From positions 1-64,000 of the forward strand of contig JALHQW010000039.1 in assembly GCA_022841745.1 (NCBI GenBank): a stretch of 64,000 bases of DNA, in the 5' to 3' direction. Position 1 is the first letter of the stretch; the number at the start of each line of letters is the position of its first letter. The notes below the pieces were generated by a model that ran no database searches, was not told the origin of the DNA, and saw only the letters and a list, made by a program, of their open reading frames with translations. Made by a program: the position numbers and the translations under genes. Source of the DNA: Saprospiraceae bacterium (lineage in GTDB: Bacteria; Bacteroidota; Bacteroidia; Chitinophagales; Saprospiraceae). This document shows, in pieces, positions 26,737 to 35,064 of the stretch.

Positions 26737-26958
26737 TTCGAACAATCAAAAATTGCGCTCCAACAAGCGAGGGCGGCTTATCTGGCCAATGCCGACATGG
26801 AGCGTAGCCACCCTTATTATTGGGCGGCGTTCGTGCAGTTCGGGGAGGTGGAACCACTTGATTTTGGTCGGTTTTGGGGCAGGTCGCCTATATTTTTGGC
26901 AAGTGTGGGAATGCTGGTGACCGGGCTATTTGCTTTTTGGTTTTTCAAACGACGCTGA
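26737..26958 (+). pseudogene. C-terminal remnant of a CHAT-domain protein with membrane tail
   Basis: Open frame between stops at 26734 and 26956 reads IALQQARAAYLANADMERSHPYYWAAFVQFG, the characteristic end of caspase-like CHAT domains (the HPYYWAAFV signature). It is followed by a short linker and a single hydrophobic helix, FLASVGMLVTGLFAFWFF, and KRR. The upstream catalytic His and Cys region is absent and no start or ribosome site is evident, so this is the tail of a deleted gene. It lies between the CotH gene and the convergent lipid-kinase gene. Confidence 0.75.
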
Positions 26959-26992
26959 AAACATGCTGGTATCAATCAACGCTGTAGTTAAT

Positions 26993-27340
26993 CTACAACT
27001 TGGGCAAAAACACAATCCCCCCTACCACCGCAGCGCCAATCGCTGCAAGGAGAACCCCTGCCGCTGCCACATCCTTCGCCTTGCCGGCCAATGGGTGATG
27101 ATCGGGCGAAACAAGATCCGTCAAGTGCTCAAGGGAGGTATTGAATGCCTCCGCCGCCAGTACGCTGGCAATGGCAAAGACGACGAGACACCATTCCGTC
27201 CTGTCAATTTCAAAGAAAAAACCGGCCCCAATGGCTGCCGCTGCCGCAGCGAGGTGTAGCTTGGCGTTTGGCTGCGAGGCAACAAGGTCGTCGAGGCCAG
27301 CGAAGGCGTAGCGAAAGCTATTGAGCCGTTTTCTTAACAT
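26993..27340 (-). CDS. dgkA: Diacylglycerol/undecaprenol kinase family protein
   Basis: 115 residues, three membrane helices. EAFNTSLEHLTDLVSPDHHPLAGKAKDVAAAGVLLAA carries the conserved E-x-x-NT-x-x-E and KD-x-x-A-A-V motifs of prokaryotic DgkA; the Gram-positive-type relatives phosphorylate undecaprenol. ATG 27340 gives a normal-length protein (MLRKRLNSFRYAFAG); the longer frame to 27403 overlaps the upstream gene too far. It overlaps that gene's 3' end by 23 bp, so translation is probably coupled. Confidence 0.88.
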   Translation of the reverse strand: MLRKRLNSFRYAFAGLDDLVASQPNAKLHLAAAAAAIGAGFFFEIDRTEWCLVVFAIASVLAAEAFNTSLEHLTDLVSPDHHPLAGKAKDVAAAGVLLAAIGAAVVGGIVFLPKL

Positions 27341-28310
27341 GCGTGGCCAATTTATTGAGTTGGAAAGTGGACATGATGCCCAGGTGATTGCCGTTCTTGT
27401 CACTAAAATTGGTGAAGTCAGCGCATGCCAACCTTGGCGAATGGAAGATATGGTCTATCGGTACATAGCCAATGGTGCGCTGGATGTCCATGAAGCCACT
27501 GCGGCTTTGCAACAATCCGGCCTGTTCCATGAATTTTTGCAGTTCGTTTGACCAAGAGACGGCGTTGAAATCACCCGTTACTACCAAGGGCATCCCGTCC
27601 ATGCTGGTTATTTGGCCGGCAATTGTTTCTAGGTGACCTTCGAGCCTCTGGCGGCTGCTCTCGTTCAGGGCTGGCTCCGTGTGTACGCTGACGATGCAGA
27701 AGTCATTGCCTCCATTTTGAAAACAAGTCCGAAGGTTGGGGATTTCCTCGTAGTAAAATGTGTCAACACTGGACAAAGGGAACTGGCTGTAAATGGCCAT
27801 GCCAAACAGGCCGATGTCCACCATGGTGTGGTGATAAGGATAAGTTTGATGAAGCGAATCCGCTAACCACTGCTCCCATACGGGCGTTACTTCATGGATG
27901 GAAAGCACATCGGCATCAGATTCCCTGAGCGCCTTTGCAATGGTTGCTGGGTCGTTGCCATTTGAAAGATTGAAAAGGCCTGTTTTCAATTTGATTAACT
28001 CCTCCTTGGGGGAATAGTTTTCCAAGATGGCGTTCCTCCATCGGTCTATGTAATTGTTCTTTGTGGAATATTTAAGGAAAAATGAAAGGAATAGACACCC
28101 TCCAAAGCAGAGAAAAGTAAGCCTGGGCTGTTTGAGGAACAAAAACAAAACCCCGCCTATAAGATAAAGCAGCATCAATTGAACAGCATAATTGACGACC
28201 CATGAAAAAGGGGGAATTGCATGTGGGAAGATGCAAACAAAAATGCCGAAGGCAACCAATAAGGCGGTCGTGGTTTGAGCAAATGGATGTGCCAAAAATC
28301 TATTCAGCAT
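27318..28310 (-). CDS. Membrane-anchored endonuclease/exonuclease/phosphatase family protein
   Basis: 330 residues. Three N-terminal membrane segments (about 10-30, 37-57, 62-80) are followed by an EEP domain from about 105: FNLSNGN, ADVLSIHEV (catalytic Glu), HTEPAL, VVTGDFNAV (Asp/Asn) and VPIDHIFHS...GNHLGI (terminal His). Such proteins hydrolyse phosphodiesters outside or at the membrane; the substrate is unknown. ATG 28310 gives MLNRFLAHP ahead of the first helix. Overlaps the lipid-kinase gene downstream. Confidence 0.85.
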   Translation of the reverse strand: MLNRFLAHPFAQTTTALLVAFGIFVCIFPHAIPPFSWVVNYAVQLMLLYLIGGVLFLFLKQPRLTFLCFGGCLFLSFFLKYSTKNNYIDRWRNAILENYSPKEELIKLKTGLFNLSNGNDPATIAKALRESDADVLSIHEVTPVWEQWLADSLHQTYPYHHTMVDIGLFGMAIYSQFPLSSVDTFYYEEIPNLRTCFQNGGNDFCIVSVHTEPALNESSRQRLEGHLETIAGQITSMDGMPLVVTGDFNAVSWSNELQKFMEQAGLLQSRSGFMDIQRTIGYVPIDHIFHSPRLACADFTNFSDKNGNHLGIMSTFQLNKLATHVKKTAQ

Positions 28311-28355
28311 GTTCGAGCCAGGTTCTACTGGATTGAAGGTTTTGGGATGTGTCGG

Positions 28356-28363
28356 CAAATATA
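28356..28363 (-). promoter_or_regulatory. Candidate -7 box TATATTTG
   Basis: TAnnTTTG on the minus strand 46 bp upstream of the EEP gene, with TTTG (CAAA at 28389-28392 on plus) 25 bp further. Spacing is longer than consensus. Confidence 0.3.
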
Positions 28364-28397
28364 CGTAGGAATTACAAGCTGCCGATTTCAAAGGCTT

Positions 28398-28853
28398 TTA
28401 TTGTTGTTCTGGGCCTCTTCTATCCTTGAAAAAACGCTTCATCAAATCAGCGCATTCATTTTCCATAACGCCATAAGCTACCTGCGTTTTGGGGTGGAGC
28501 ATTTCCCGCCCGAAACGCATGAAGCCCCGCTTTTCATCAATAGCGCCATAGACCAACTTCCCCAATTGCGCCCATGCCAATGCCCCGGCACACATGGCGC
28601 AAGGTTCCAACGTCACATAGAGGATGCAGTCGTTGAGGTACTTGCTACCGAGGGAATTGGCGGCAGCGGTCAAGGCAATCATCTCCGCATGGGCGGTCAC
28701 GTCGGTCAACAACTCGGTCTGGTTATGCGCCCGTGCAATGATGCGGTTGCGGCACACCACGACCGCACCTACCGGGATTTCATCCTCGGCAAAGGCCGCC
28801 TCCGCTTCGAGCAGGGCCTGCTTCATGTAGTATTCGTCAGAAAAAATGGTCAT
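28398..28853 (-). CDS. tadA: tRNA-specific adenosine deaminase
   Basis: 151 residues, cytosolic zinc enzyme converting A34 to inosine in tRNA-Arg. Zinc and proton-shuttle motifs: HAE at 55-57 and PCAMC at 84-88. YGAIDEKRGFMRFG after the zinc site is typical of TadA. ATG 28853 begins MTIFSDEYYMKQAL, the family start; the frame upstream runs through a word array and does not look like protein. Confidence 0.92.
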   Translation of the reverse strand: MTIFSDEYYMKQALLEAEAAFAEDEIPVGAVVVCRNRIIARAHNQTELLTDVTAHAEMIALTAAANSLGSKYLNDCILYVTLEPCAMCAGALAWAQLGKLVYGAIDEKRGFMRFGREMLHPKTQVAYGVMENECADLMKRFFKDRRGPEQQ

Positions 28854-28854
28854 G

Positions 28855-28975
28855 CTTGATGCTGGATACTGGATGCTTGTTTCTTGATGCTGGATACTTG
28901 ATGCCGTCCGCCGTCCACCGTCCATCGTCCACCGTCCACCGTCTATCTTCCGCCGTCCACCGTTACAATCTTCAC
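28855..28975. repeat. Word array (GATGCTGGATACT and CCGTCCACCGTCC)
   Basis: Two word families back to back: GATGCTGGATACTGGATGC-like repeats, then CCGTCCACCGTCCATCGTCC repeats. It fills the tadA-permease gap and supplies the last codons (VTVDGGR) and stop of the permease. Confidence 0.7.
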
Positions 28976-30442
28976 CCTGCGGGCAAGGTCGTTGGGAACT
29001 TGGATGAGCTTGCCGGACTGTGTTACTTCGATATACTCACCCTCCTTTTTTTCGACGGAAAAAACGACTTCTGGTAACAGGCCAAGCTGCCAGAGTCGGC
29101 CCGTAACGTGTTCACCGGGCTGCTTGGCAGCGATGCTTGCTTGTTCGTTGGGCATGAGCTGCAGCAATGAGAATTCCGGCAAGCCCCGACGGGCTGGTAT
29201 CGGCGAACCGTGCGGGTCGGTGGTGGGGAAGCCGAGCGTGCGGTCCACTTCGTCCAGGATTTCGTCGGTGAGCAGGTGTTCGTACTTGTCGGCGTCTTCG
29301 TGTATTTGCTCGGTGGTGAGGCCCATCTGGTTGGCAAGGTAGGTCTCCCAAAGGCGATGCGCCCGAACGAGGCGCCGACCTTCCTCACGACCTGCCTCGG
29401 TCAGTGCCAAGCGGTCTTTTTCGAGGAGGTCTTTGCTGCGCAACAACTGTACCTGTGCTTTCAGGACGGCCCTCGTCAGGCCAAGGTTTTTCAGCAGCCC
29501 GTCTTCTGTCAGTGGCCCATGTTGCTGCTGCTGGAAGGCTGCTTTCAGCACATCTTCCAGCCGGATTCGGCGCTGGAGTTTCCTCTTTTGGAAAAAACGG
29601 AAAGCCAAGCCTTTTTTTGGTGAGAAAAAGGCAGCGAGCAGGTAAAAGGCGGTAGCTGTCACGGTCATTGCGGGGCCGGGTGCCGTTTCAAAGGCAATGG
29701 CAAGCACCAAGCCCACCACCGCAGACAGTAGCCCGAACGCAGCCGCTATCAACAGGGCAAAATGCAGGCGATTGGTCAGCAAAAGCGCCGTGGCTGCTGG
29801 TGTTATCAGCATGGCCACCACCAATATTACCCCGACCGTGTTCAACGCCGCCACCACGGCAAACGACAGCAGCAGCATCAAAAAATAGTGCATTGTGCTA
29901 ACGGACACGCCCATCGTTTGGGCAATGATGGGCTGGAAAGTGGTAAGGAACAGTTGGCGGTAAAATACCACAACGCTGGCCAGTACGTACGCCGTTACGC
30001 CAAAGGTCAGCCAGAGGTCTTCGTTGGTCACGCCCAGCACATTACCGAACAGGAAATCCTTCAAATCGAGGTGGGTGCCGGGCTGCCTGCTGATGTACGA
30101 GATGCCGATGACCCCCAGCGAGAACATGGCCGTGAACACGATGCCAACGGCGGCGTCGTTCTTCGTCTTCACGTTGCGCTGTATCCAGGTGATGATGATG
30201 GCCGTGAGCAGGCCAGCCGCCACCGCCCCCGTGAAAAAGCCCAAGGTGCTAACCCCCTGCCCCACAATGAAGGCCACGACCACCCCCGGCAGCACGGCGT
30301 GGGACAGCGCATCGCCGATGAGTGCCATATTGCGCAGCACGATGAAGCAACCCAAAATGCCGCACATGATGCCCACCAAAGAGGAGGCAGCGAGCGCCCG
30401 CAGCGCCCAAGGTTCGGTCAGTTGTTGGAGGATGTCGTTCAT
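28943..30442 (-). CDS. ABC-3 metal permease fused to a DtxR/MntR-like domain
   Basis: 499 residues. 1-285: eight or so membrane helices of the ZnuB/MntB (ABC-3) permease family (LIGDALSHAVLPGV, TVGVILVVAMLITPAATA). 300-375: winged-helix-like region (LTEDGLLKNLGL). 375-440: the metal-binding and dimerisation domain of DtxR/MntR regulators, with HRLWETYLANQMG, DADKYEHLLTDE and LGFPTTDPHGSPIP. The last 60 residues are FeoA/SH3-like. Manganese, iron or zinc import across the inner membrane, with a cytosolic metal-sensing tail that may gate transport. The cognate ATPase and binding protein are not adjacent. Confidence 0.88.
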   Translation of the reverse strand: MNDILQQLTEPWALRALAASSLVGIMCGILGCFIVLRNMALIGDALSHAVLPGVVVAFIVGQGVSTLGFFTGAVAAGLLTAIIITWIQRNVKTKNDAAVGIVFTAMFSLGVIGISYISRQPGTHLDLKDFLFGNVLGVTNEDLWLTFGVTAYVLASVVVFYRQLFLTTFQPIIAQTMGVSVSTMHYFLMLLLSFAVVAALNTVGVILVVAMLITPAATALLLTNRLHFALLIAAAFGLLSAVVGLVLAIAFETAPGPAMTVTATAFYLLAAFFSPKKGLAFRFFQKRKLQRRIRLEDVLKAAFQQQQHGPLTEDGLLKNLGLTRAVLKAQVQLLRSKDLLEKDRLALTEAGREEGRRLVRAHRLWETYLANQMGLTTEQIHEDADKYEHLLTDEILDEVDRTLGFPTTDPHGSPIPARRGLPEFSLLQLMPNEQASIAAKQPGEHVTGRLWQLGLLPEVVFSVEKKEGEYIEVTQSGKLIQVPNDLARRVKIVTVDGGR

Positions 30443-30530
30443 TGCTAGATGCTGGTTACTGGATGTTGGATGCTGGATGCTGGATGGGGTCGGGGGGCAT
30501 CCAGTATCTAGTATCCAGTATCAAGAAAAA
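30443..30530. repeat. Self-complementary word array (GATGCTGGATGCTGGAT / CCAGTATCTAGTATCC)
   Basis: TGGATGCTGGATGC words, a GGGGTCGGGGGG turn, then CATCCAGTATCTAGTATCCAG words in complementary orientation. It lies between the sugar-nucleotidyltransferase and the permease, overlapping the end of the former. Confidence 0.75.
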
Positions 30531-31516
30531 TCAATCTCCGTATTGTCACCAATATTGAGGCTGTGCCGGAAGCCCGTGATGGAGGTGTCATTGCCGATGA
30601 CCGATTTCTTCATCACCACTTCCCGCAGGGAGGCGTAGTTGCCGATGATGCTATCCCGCACGATGCTCGATTCAATGCTGGCATTGCTGCCGATGGTGGC
30701 GTGGGGCCCTATGATGGAGTTGCTGATGCGGCAGCCCTTTCCAATGCTCACGGGGTGGATGATGATGCTGTTGTCGAACTCCGGCAGGTTGTCGGAGGCA
30801 TAGCCTTCCTTGTCGAGGAGGAGGGCGTTGGTTTCCAGCAGGGTTTCTTTTTTGCCGCAGTCGTACCAGGCGTTCACTTGGCAAGTGCTGAACGCAACAC
30901 CCTGTTCTATTAGCCGCATCAGCCCATCGGTGAGGTGGAAGGCCCCGTCCGTTCGTTGGGTGTTGACTATATTGTCACCAAGAGCATCCAGCAGTTGGCT
31001 GACCTCTTTTATCTTGTAAAGGCCAACGAGTGCCATATTTGACATTGGGATTTTCGGTTTTTCAACCACCCGTTTCACCTGTTGGTTATGGTCAAATTCC
31101 ACGATACCAAAGCCTTTCGGGTCTTGTACTTTCTTGATGGCAAGGCAGGAGGTGGGCGATTGCAGCATTGCTTGGAAATCCATCTCTACGATAGTGTCGC
31201 CGAAATAGATGATAAGTTCATCCGTGCCTTGCAGCGCCTCCCTTGCCGACCAGATGGCATGGCCTGAGCCGAGCCTTTGTTCTTGGTGTACGAAGTGCTT
31301 GTCCAAATCAGGGTAATGCTGCTCGATATAGTCCTTGATTTTCTCGCCGAGGTAGCCAATCACGAAAATGAACTCCTCCACGCCCGCTGCCCGCAACTGC
31401 TCCACGATGAACGAAATGATGGGCTTCCCCGCCACCGGGATGAGCGGCTTGGGTTGCGTGTAGGTCAGCGGCCTCAGCTGCGTACCTGCTCCTGCTACGG
31501 GGATGATGGCTTTCAT
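30521..31516 (-). CDS. Sugar-phosphate nucleotidyltransferase with left-handed beta-helix
   Basis: 331 residues. N-terminal nucleotidyltransferase: AIIPVAGAGTQLRPLTYTQPK (GxGTRLRP-type loop with Gln for Arg) and KPLIPVAGKPI at 1-33, GDT metal site near 106, VEKP near 150. The C-terminal hexapeptide repeats from about 255 (SIIGPHATIG, SIIGNYASL, KSVIGN) form a left-handed beta-helix. Likely makes a dTDP-, UDP- or GDP-sugar for surface polysaccharide; the exact sugar cannot be told. The word array directly downstream overlaps the last codons. Confidence 0.88.
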   Translation of the reverse strand: MKAIIPVAGAGTQLRPLTYTQPKPLIPVAGKPIISFIVEQLRAAGVEEFIFVIGYLGEKIKDYIEQHYPDLDKHFVHQEQRLGSGHAIWSAREALQGTDELIIYFGDTIVEMDFQAMLQSPTSCLAIKKVQDPKGFGIVEFDHNQQVKRVVEKPKIPMSNMALVGLYKIKEVSQLLDALGDNIVNTQRTDGAFHLTDGLMRLIEQGVAFSTCQVNAWYDCGKKETLLETNALLLDKEGYASDNLPEFDNSIIIHPVSIGKGCRISNSIIGPHATIGSNASIESSIVRDSIIGNYASLREVVMKKSVIGNDTSITGFRHSLNIGDNTEIDFS

Positions 31517-31519
31517 TTT

Positions 31520-31568
31520 TTAGAAGTACAAAGTAAAAAGTAGAAAGTACAAAGTACAAAGTGAAAAG
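31520..31568. repeat. Word array AGTACAAAGTA
   Basis: AAGTACAAAGTAAAAAGTAG-type words repeated four to five times upstream of the nucleotidyltransferase start. Single orientation only here. Confidence 0.6.
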
Positions 31569-31686
31569 GCAAAAGTTACAGCGGCCTTTTGACGGGTAAA
31601 TTTCAATCTTATGTCCGATAAAGTTTTACTTATTTTCAAAAACCCATTAGGTTGTCTGCTGTTCAACTTTCAATAAAAATTGAAAC

Positions 31687-32268
31687 ATGGTTTCTTTACC
31701 AAAGCCAAGTGCCGACTTGGTGCAGTTTTTTTTGAAAAATCAGGCCAAAGCCAACTTCGCTTACCCCGAAGTTGGTGCTACCAACAATGACCAGCCATTG
31801 CCGGGCTATACCAACGACCGCAACAGGGTGTTGCTCGGCAAGGGAGAGACTGTTTATCGGGCAGCTTGCGATGCCTTGCGGCAATGGAAGATGTTCCCCG
31901 GTGGCTGGGCATGGATTGAGCCGAAGGGCGCACCCCAGCAGGCGGGTCAGAACCTGGCGATGGTGGCAAGGGTGATGGGCATGTACTGGCTCAACGGCTG
32001 CCGCATCGTCTATACCCTCGACGGCACTGGCCCCAACCGCCGCTTCGGCTTTGCCTACGGCACCCTGCCCGACCATGCCGAGTGCGGCGAGGAGCGGTTC
32101 AGCATCGAATGGCTCGAAGATGATACCGTCTGGTACGACCTCAAGGCGTTTTCCCAACCCCGGCACTGGCTTACGAGGATGTTCAACCCCGTGGCGAGGT
32201 GGTACCAGCGGCGGTTCGTGCGGGAGTCGCTGGAAAAGGTGAGATTTGAACTTCGTGAAAATCAATGA
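31687..32268 (+). CDS. DUF1990 family protein
   Basis: 193 residues, cytosolic. The YRAACDALRQWKMFPGGWAWIEP segment and GFAYGTLPDHAECGEERFSIEW are the family hallmarks of DUF1990, whose function is unknown (a START/Bet v1-like fold has been suggested). It ends 7 bp before a YndJ-like membrane gene, with which DUF1990 genes commonly pair, suggesting a joint function. Confidence 0.85.
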   Translation: MVSLPKPSADLVQFFLKNQAKANFAYPEVGATNNDQPLPGYTNDRNRVLLGKGETVYRAACDALRQWKMFPGGWAWIEPKGAPQQAGQNLAMVARVMGMYWLNGCRIVYTLDGTGPNRRFGFAYGTLPDHAECGEERFSIEWLEDDTVWYDLKAFSQPRHWLTRMFNPVARWYQRRFVRESLEKVRFELRENQ

Positions 32269-32275
32269 ATCCCTT

Positions 32276-33295
32276 ATGGGCGAGCTACTCGAAAAACGCA
32301 GGATTTTGCTGGGTGGAATCATTTTGCTGATCTGGTTAATCTTCGCCCATCCTAACCCGCTGGAACCTGCTTGGGGGGAAGGGCTACTGTTTTTGGCTGC
32401 TTTGATGGTAGTGCCTTTGGCTATAAAAGTGCTGGCCAGTTCGCACCCCTATGCTACTTGCGTCCTCTTTCGCCAACTTGATTTTTGGCAGGCTCCCGCT
32501 GCTGTGTGCCTGCTGATTGCCTATGGTTTTGAGGAAGGGCTTTTCACCAAGTTCCTGGTGCTGCCCTGGGTAGTTACCTTGTACAACTATGCCAGGGTCG
32601 GTCTTTGGCGGCTGATGGAGGGCGCATGGCGTTCCGCCTCAGATTTCAGCATCGCAATGGGGCTGGCCTACCTCGGTGTGGCAGGCATTTGGTTGTTCAT
32701 GGAACGCATGGGCATTACCTTACTCGGCTTTTCCCATGATATCACTTTTCTGACCATCGCCCACTTCCACTATGCGGGTTTTGTGCTGCCATTGCTGGTG
32801 GGGCTGGCCACGAGGCAGTTAGGCAATCCCGTTCTCGGACAAGTAATCTGCTATATCACGGTGGGCGCTATGGCTTGGGTCGCTATTGGCATCACGGTGA
32901 CGCAAGTTGGAGGGAGCCCTTATTTCGAAATGGCGGGTGCTTGGTTGATGTCACTGACTGGAATTGGAGCGGCCCTGCTGCAAATCAAACTGGCTATGTT
33001 GTTGCATATTCCTTTGAAAATCAGGCTGCTGTGGTTTTGCTCCGCAATGGCCTTGGTGGCAGGGATGGTGCTTGCCGGGCTTTATGGCAGCCGTTTCGTG
33101 GCTCCTTTAGAATGGTTGAATATCCCTATGATGCGGGCCTTGCACGGTACGCTGAATGCGGTGGGCTATGGGTTGCTCGGGTTGCTTGGCCATTATATTT
33201 TTATGAAAAATGAAGGAGGCATGAAGGACGAATCACGAGTCACTAATCACCTCCCCCCTGCCATCTCCATCAACATCCCCTCCTTCATGGCATAG
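32276..33295 (+). CDS. YndJ-like integral membrane protein
   Basis: 339 residues, about nine membrane helices, conserved FLTIAHFHYAGF (His-rich helix) and LHGTLNAVGYG near the C-terminus, typical of the YndJ family. Function unknown; co-transcribed with DUF1990. ATG 32276 is chosen, 8 bp after the DUF1990 stop, over TTG 32246. The last 25 residues (from about KDESRVTNH) are encoded by repetitive DNA and the 3' end overlaps the convergent Ppx/GppA gene by 49 bp. Confidence 0.82.
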   Translation: MGELLEKRRILLGGIILLIWLIFAHPNPLEPAWGEGLLFLAALMVVPLAIKVLASSHPYATCVLFRQLDFWQAPAAVCLLIAYGFEEGLFTKFLVLPWVVTLYNYARVGLWRLMEGAWRSASDFSIAMGLAYLGVAGIWLFMERMGITLLGFSHDITFLTIAHFHYAGFVLPLLVGLATRQLGNPVLGQVICYITVGAMAWVAIGITVTQVGGSPYFEMAGAWLMSLTGIGAALLQIKLAMLLHIPLKIRLLWFCSAMALVAGMVLAGLYGSRFVAPLEWLNIPMMRALHGTLNAVGYGLLGLLGHYIFMKNEGGMKDESRVTNHLPPAISINIPSFMA

Positions 33296-34152
33296 GCCGA
33301 GGTGACGATTTGTTGGATGCCCGCCTTTTTCATCACGTAGTCCATCAGGACGAAAGCGACGGCGATAAGTTCCGCCCGCTCAGGAGGCAGGCCGGGCATG
33401 ATCATTCTTTCGTCGAAGTTGGAATGGATGATTTTCTCGTAGATCGTATAGAACTCCTCCAAGGAGATGACGGCATGGAGGCGGTGCTCCCTTGCCCTGG
33501 TGAGCATGTCCTCCACCACCTCGAAGGAACCTGAAGCGCCCGTGAGCCAAGGTGTTTCGTGCTGGCGCAACATGGCATGAAGCGGCTCCAATATTTCATC
33601 AAAATACTGGTGGATAGTGGCGATTTCTTCGGGGAGGATGGGGTCGTTTTTTTGAAAACGGGAGAACAGCACCTGCACCCCGATGGGAAAGCTCTGTGCC
33701 CAGAATACTTCGTCTTCGCTGGCAACGATGAACTCCACGCTGCCTCCACCGATGTCCATAATCAAGGTTTTTCCTTCAAAAAACGGCACCGCCTGCTTCA
33801 CGCCAAGGTGTATGAGTCGGGCCTCTTCGTCCCCCGAAATCAATTGTATTTCCACGCCGCTGCTGTCCCGAACGGCTTCCACGAATGCTGGGCCATTGTC
33901 TGCCCGGCGAAGGGCTTCGGTGCCAAAGGCCCGGTAGCGCTCCACGCCAAGCTCCGCCATTTTTTCCTTGAAAAAGGCGATGCAATCAATGCCCCGCTGG
34001 AAAGGTACCTCCCCGATATGGTCAAGCCCCTCTTGCCCCAGCCGAACGTACTGCCGCTGCTTGTACACCTGCTTGAAATGGCGGTCGGGTCCCACGTCCA
34101 CGACGAGCAGGTGGAAGGTGTTCGTGCCACAGTCTATGACGGCTAGTTTCAT
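33247..34152 (-). CDS. ppx: Ppx/GppA family phosphatase
   Basis: 301 residues with the actin-like ATPase fold: VIDCGTNTFHLLV at 5-17 (phosphate-1 loop), FGTEALRRADNG near 78, LISGDEEARLI near 110 and IMDIGGGSVEF near 135 (phosphate-2 loop). It hydrolyses polyphosphate or pppGpp; this short form lacks the HD domain of E. coli Ppx. ATG 34152 starts MKLAVIDCG; the frame further upstream crosses a word array. Convergent with and overlapping the YndJ gene by 49 bp. Confidence 0.88.
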   Translation of the reverse strand: MKLAVIDCGTNTFHLLVVDVGPDRHFKQVYKQRQYVRLGQEGLDHIGEVPFQRGIDCIAFFKEKMAELGVERYRAFGTEALRRADNGPAFVEAVRDSSGVEIQLISGDEEARLIHLGVKQAVPFFEGKTLIMDIGGGSVEFIVASEDEVFWAQSFPIGVQVLFSRFQKNDPILPEEIATIHQYFDEILEPLHAMLRQHETPWLTGASGSFEVVEDMLTRAREHRLHAVISLEEFYTIYEKIIHSNFDERMIMPGLPPERAELIAVAFVLMDYVMKKAGIQQIVTSAYAMKEGMLMEMAGGR

Positions 34153-34175
34153 AAAGTTCGACAGTTGGCCCTGAA

Positions 34176-34330
34176 GTTGGCAGTTCGACAGTGGGCAGTC
34201 AGTTGGCAGTTGATTAGTCCATAAGTCAGCGAACGGCATTGGCTAAAAGACTATTAGACTTGCAGACTGACTGCCCACTGCCCACTGTCGAACTGCCAAC
34301 TGTCGAACTGCCAACTGTCGAACTGCCAAC
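34176..34330. repeat. Self-complementary word array with 15-bp unit x3
   Basis: Left arm 34176-34202 (GTTGGCAGTTCGACAGTGGG...) is matched by complementary words from 34267 on. The right side then repeats ACTGTCGAACTGCCA three times exactly (34284-34328). About 65 bp of spacer lies between. It separates the Ppx/GppA start and the lipoprotein stop. Confidence 0.85.
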
Positions 34331-34334
34331 TTCC

Positions 34335-34835
34335 TCACTGTTGCGCCCCGCCCTGTTCCATTTGTTTCTGCAACTGAATGGCCTGTTGGATTTGGCCGTT
34401 GAAGTATTTGATGGCATCGTCGGTCATGTAGTTGGCGTATGTCTTTACCCTATTTTTTTCAAAGACGAAATAGGTGCAGCCTTGGTTGAAGAAGAACTCG
34501 CCTTCGAGGGTGATTTCGCCCATGATTTGGTAGGTGACACGGCCCATGGCCTTGCATTCCGGCTTCAAGGGGGCAGGTGCCTCGGAGATGTGGCGGACAG
34601 CACTCTGCACGGCAGGCTTTTCCGAAAGACTCATCGTGAAAGGGTAGTTGTAGAAAATATAGTCCACTTGGGTGCCTTCCTGCCAGAGCTTTTCCAAATC
34701 GGCCAAGGGCACACTGGGCAGGGTGGCAGCAGGTGTTGCTGGCGGAGGGGTAGTGGCAATTGGCTGGGTCGGCTTGTCCTGGTTACAGGAGGCAAGGATG
34801 AGGACCAGCATTATGGAATAAAACACTTGTTTCAT
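34335..34835 (-). CDS. Lipoprotein of unknown function
   Basis: 166 residues. Lipoprotein signal with lipobox LASC, Cys17 being the lipidated residue, then a Thr/Pro/Ala-rich linker (residues 20-42) and a small alpha/beta domain (TQVDYIFYNYPFTMSLSE, ITLEGEFFFNQGCTYFVFE). Gln-rich end. Anchored in an envelope membrane facing the periplasm or the outside. No family recognised. Confidence 0.75.
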   Translation of the reverse strand: MKQVFYSIMLVLILASCNQDKPTQPIATTPPPATPAATLPSVPLADLEKLWQEGTQVDYIFYNYPFTMSLSEKPAVQSAVRHISEAPAPLKPECKAMGRVTYQIMGEITLEGEFFFNQGCTYFVFEKNRVKTYANYMTDDAIKYFNGQIQQAIQLQKQMEQGGAQQ

Positions 34836-34955
34836 ATACTGATGCTTAAAAGTTTGTTGCGGAGGTTATGCTCCGCAATGATTGAATTACGGGGCAAGAT
34901 AGGGTTTTTGTAAAAAGTTCGACGAAACTGCGAAACGTTAAAAGCATCGGAATTT

Positions 34956-34963
34956 TATCTTTG
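34956..34963 (+). promoter_or_regulatory. Candidate -7 box TATCTTTG for the rhomboid gene
   Basis: Consensus octamer 102 bp before the rhomboid ATG. No clear -33 TTTG at 19-21 bp. Confidence 0.35.
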
Positions 34964-35064
34964 TCCAAGTTTTGTTCAACCTTTTGGCTATTTCCCACCT
35001 TTTTAACATTCATGAGAACCGCTCGATTTGCCGCAAGGCATCACCAAAACCTTATTCCAGCACC

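Noticed and set aside
34176-34330. Possible CRISPR array
   Set aside because: Units of 15 bp are adjacent without unique spacers, and no cas genes are present.
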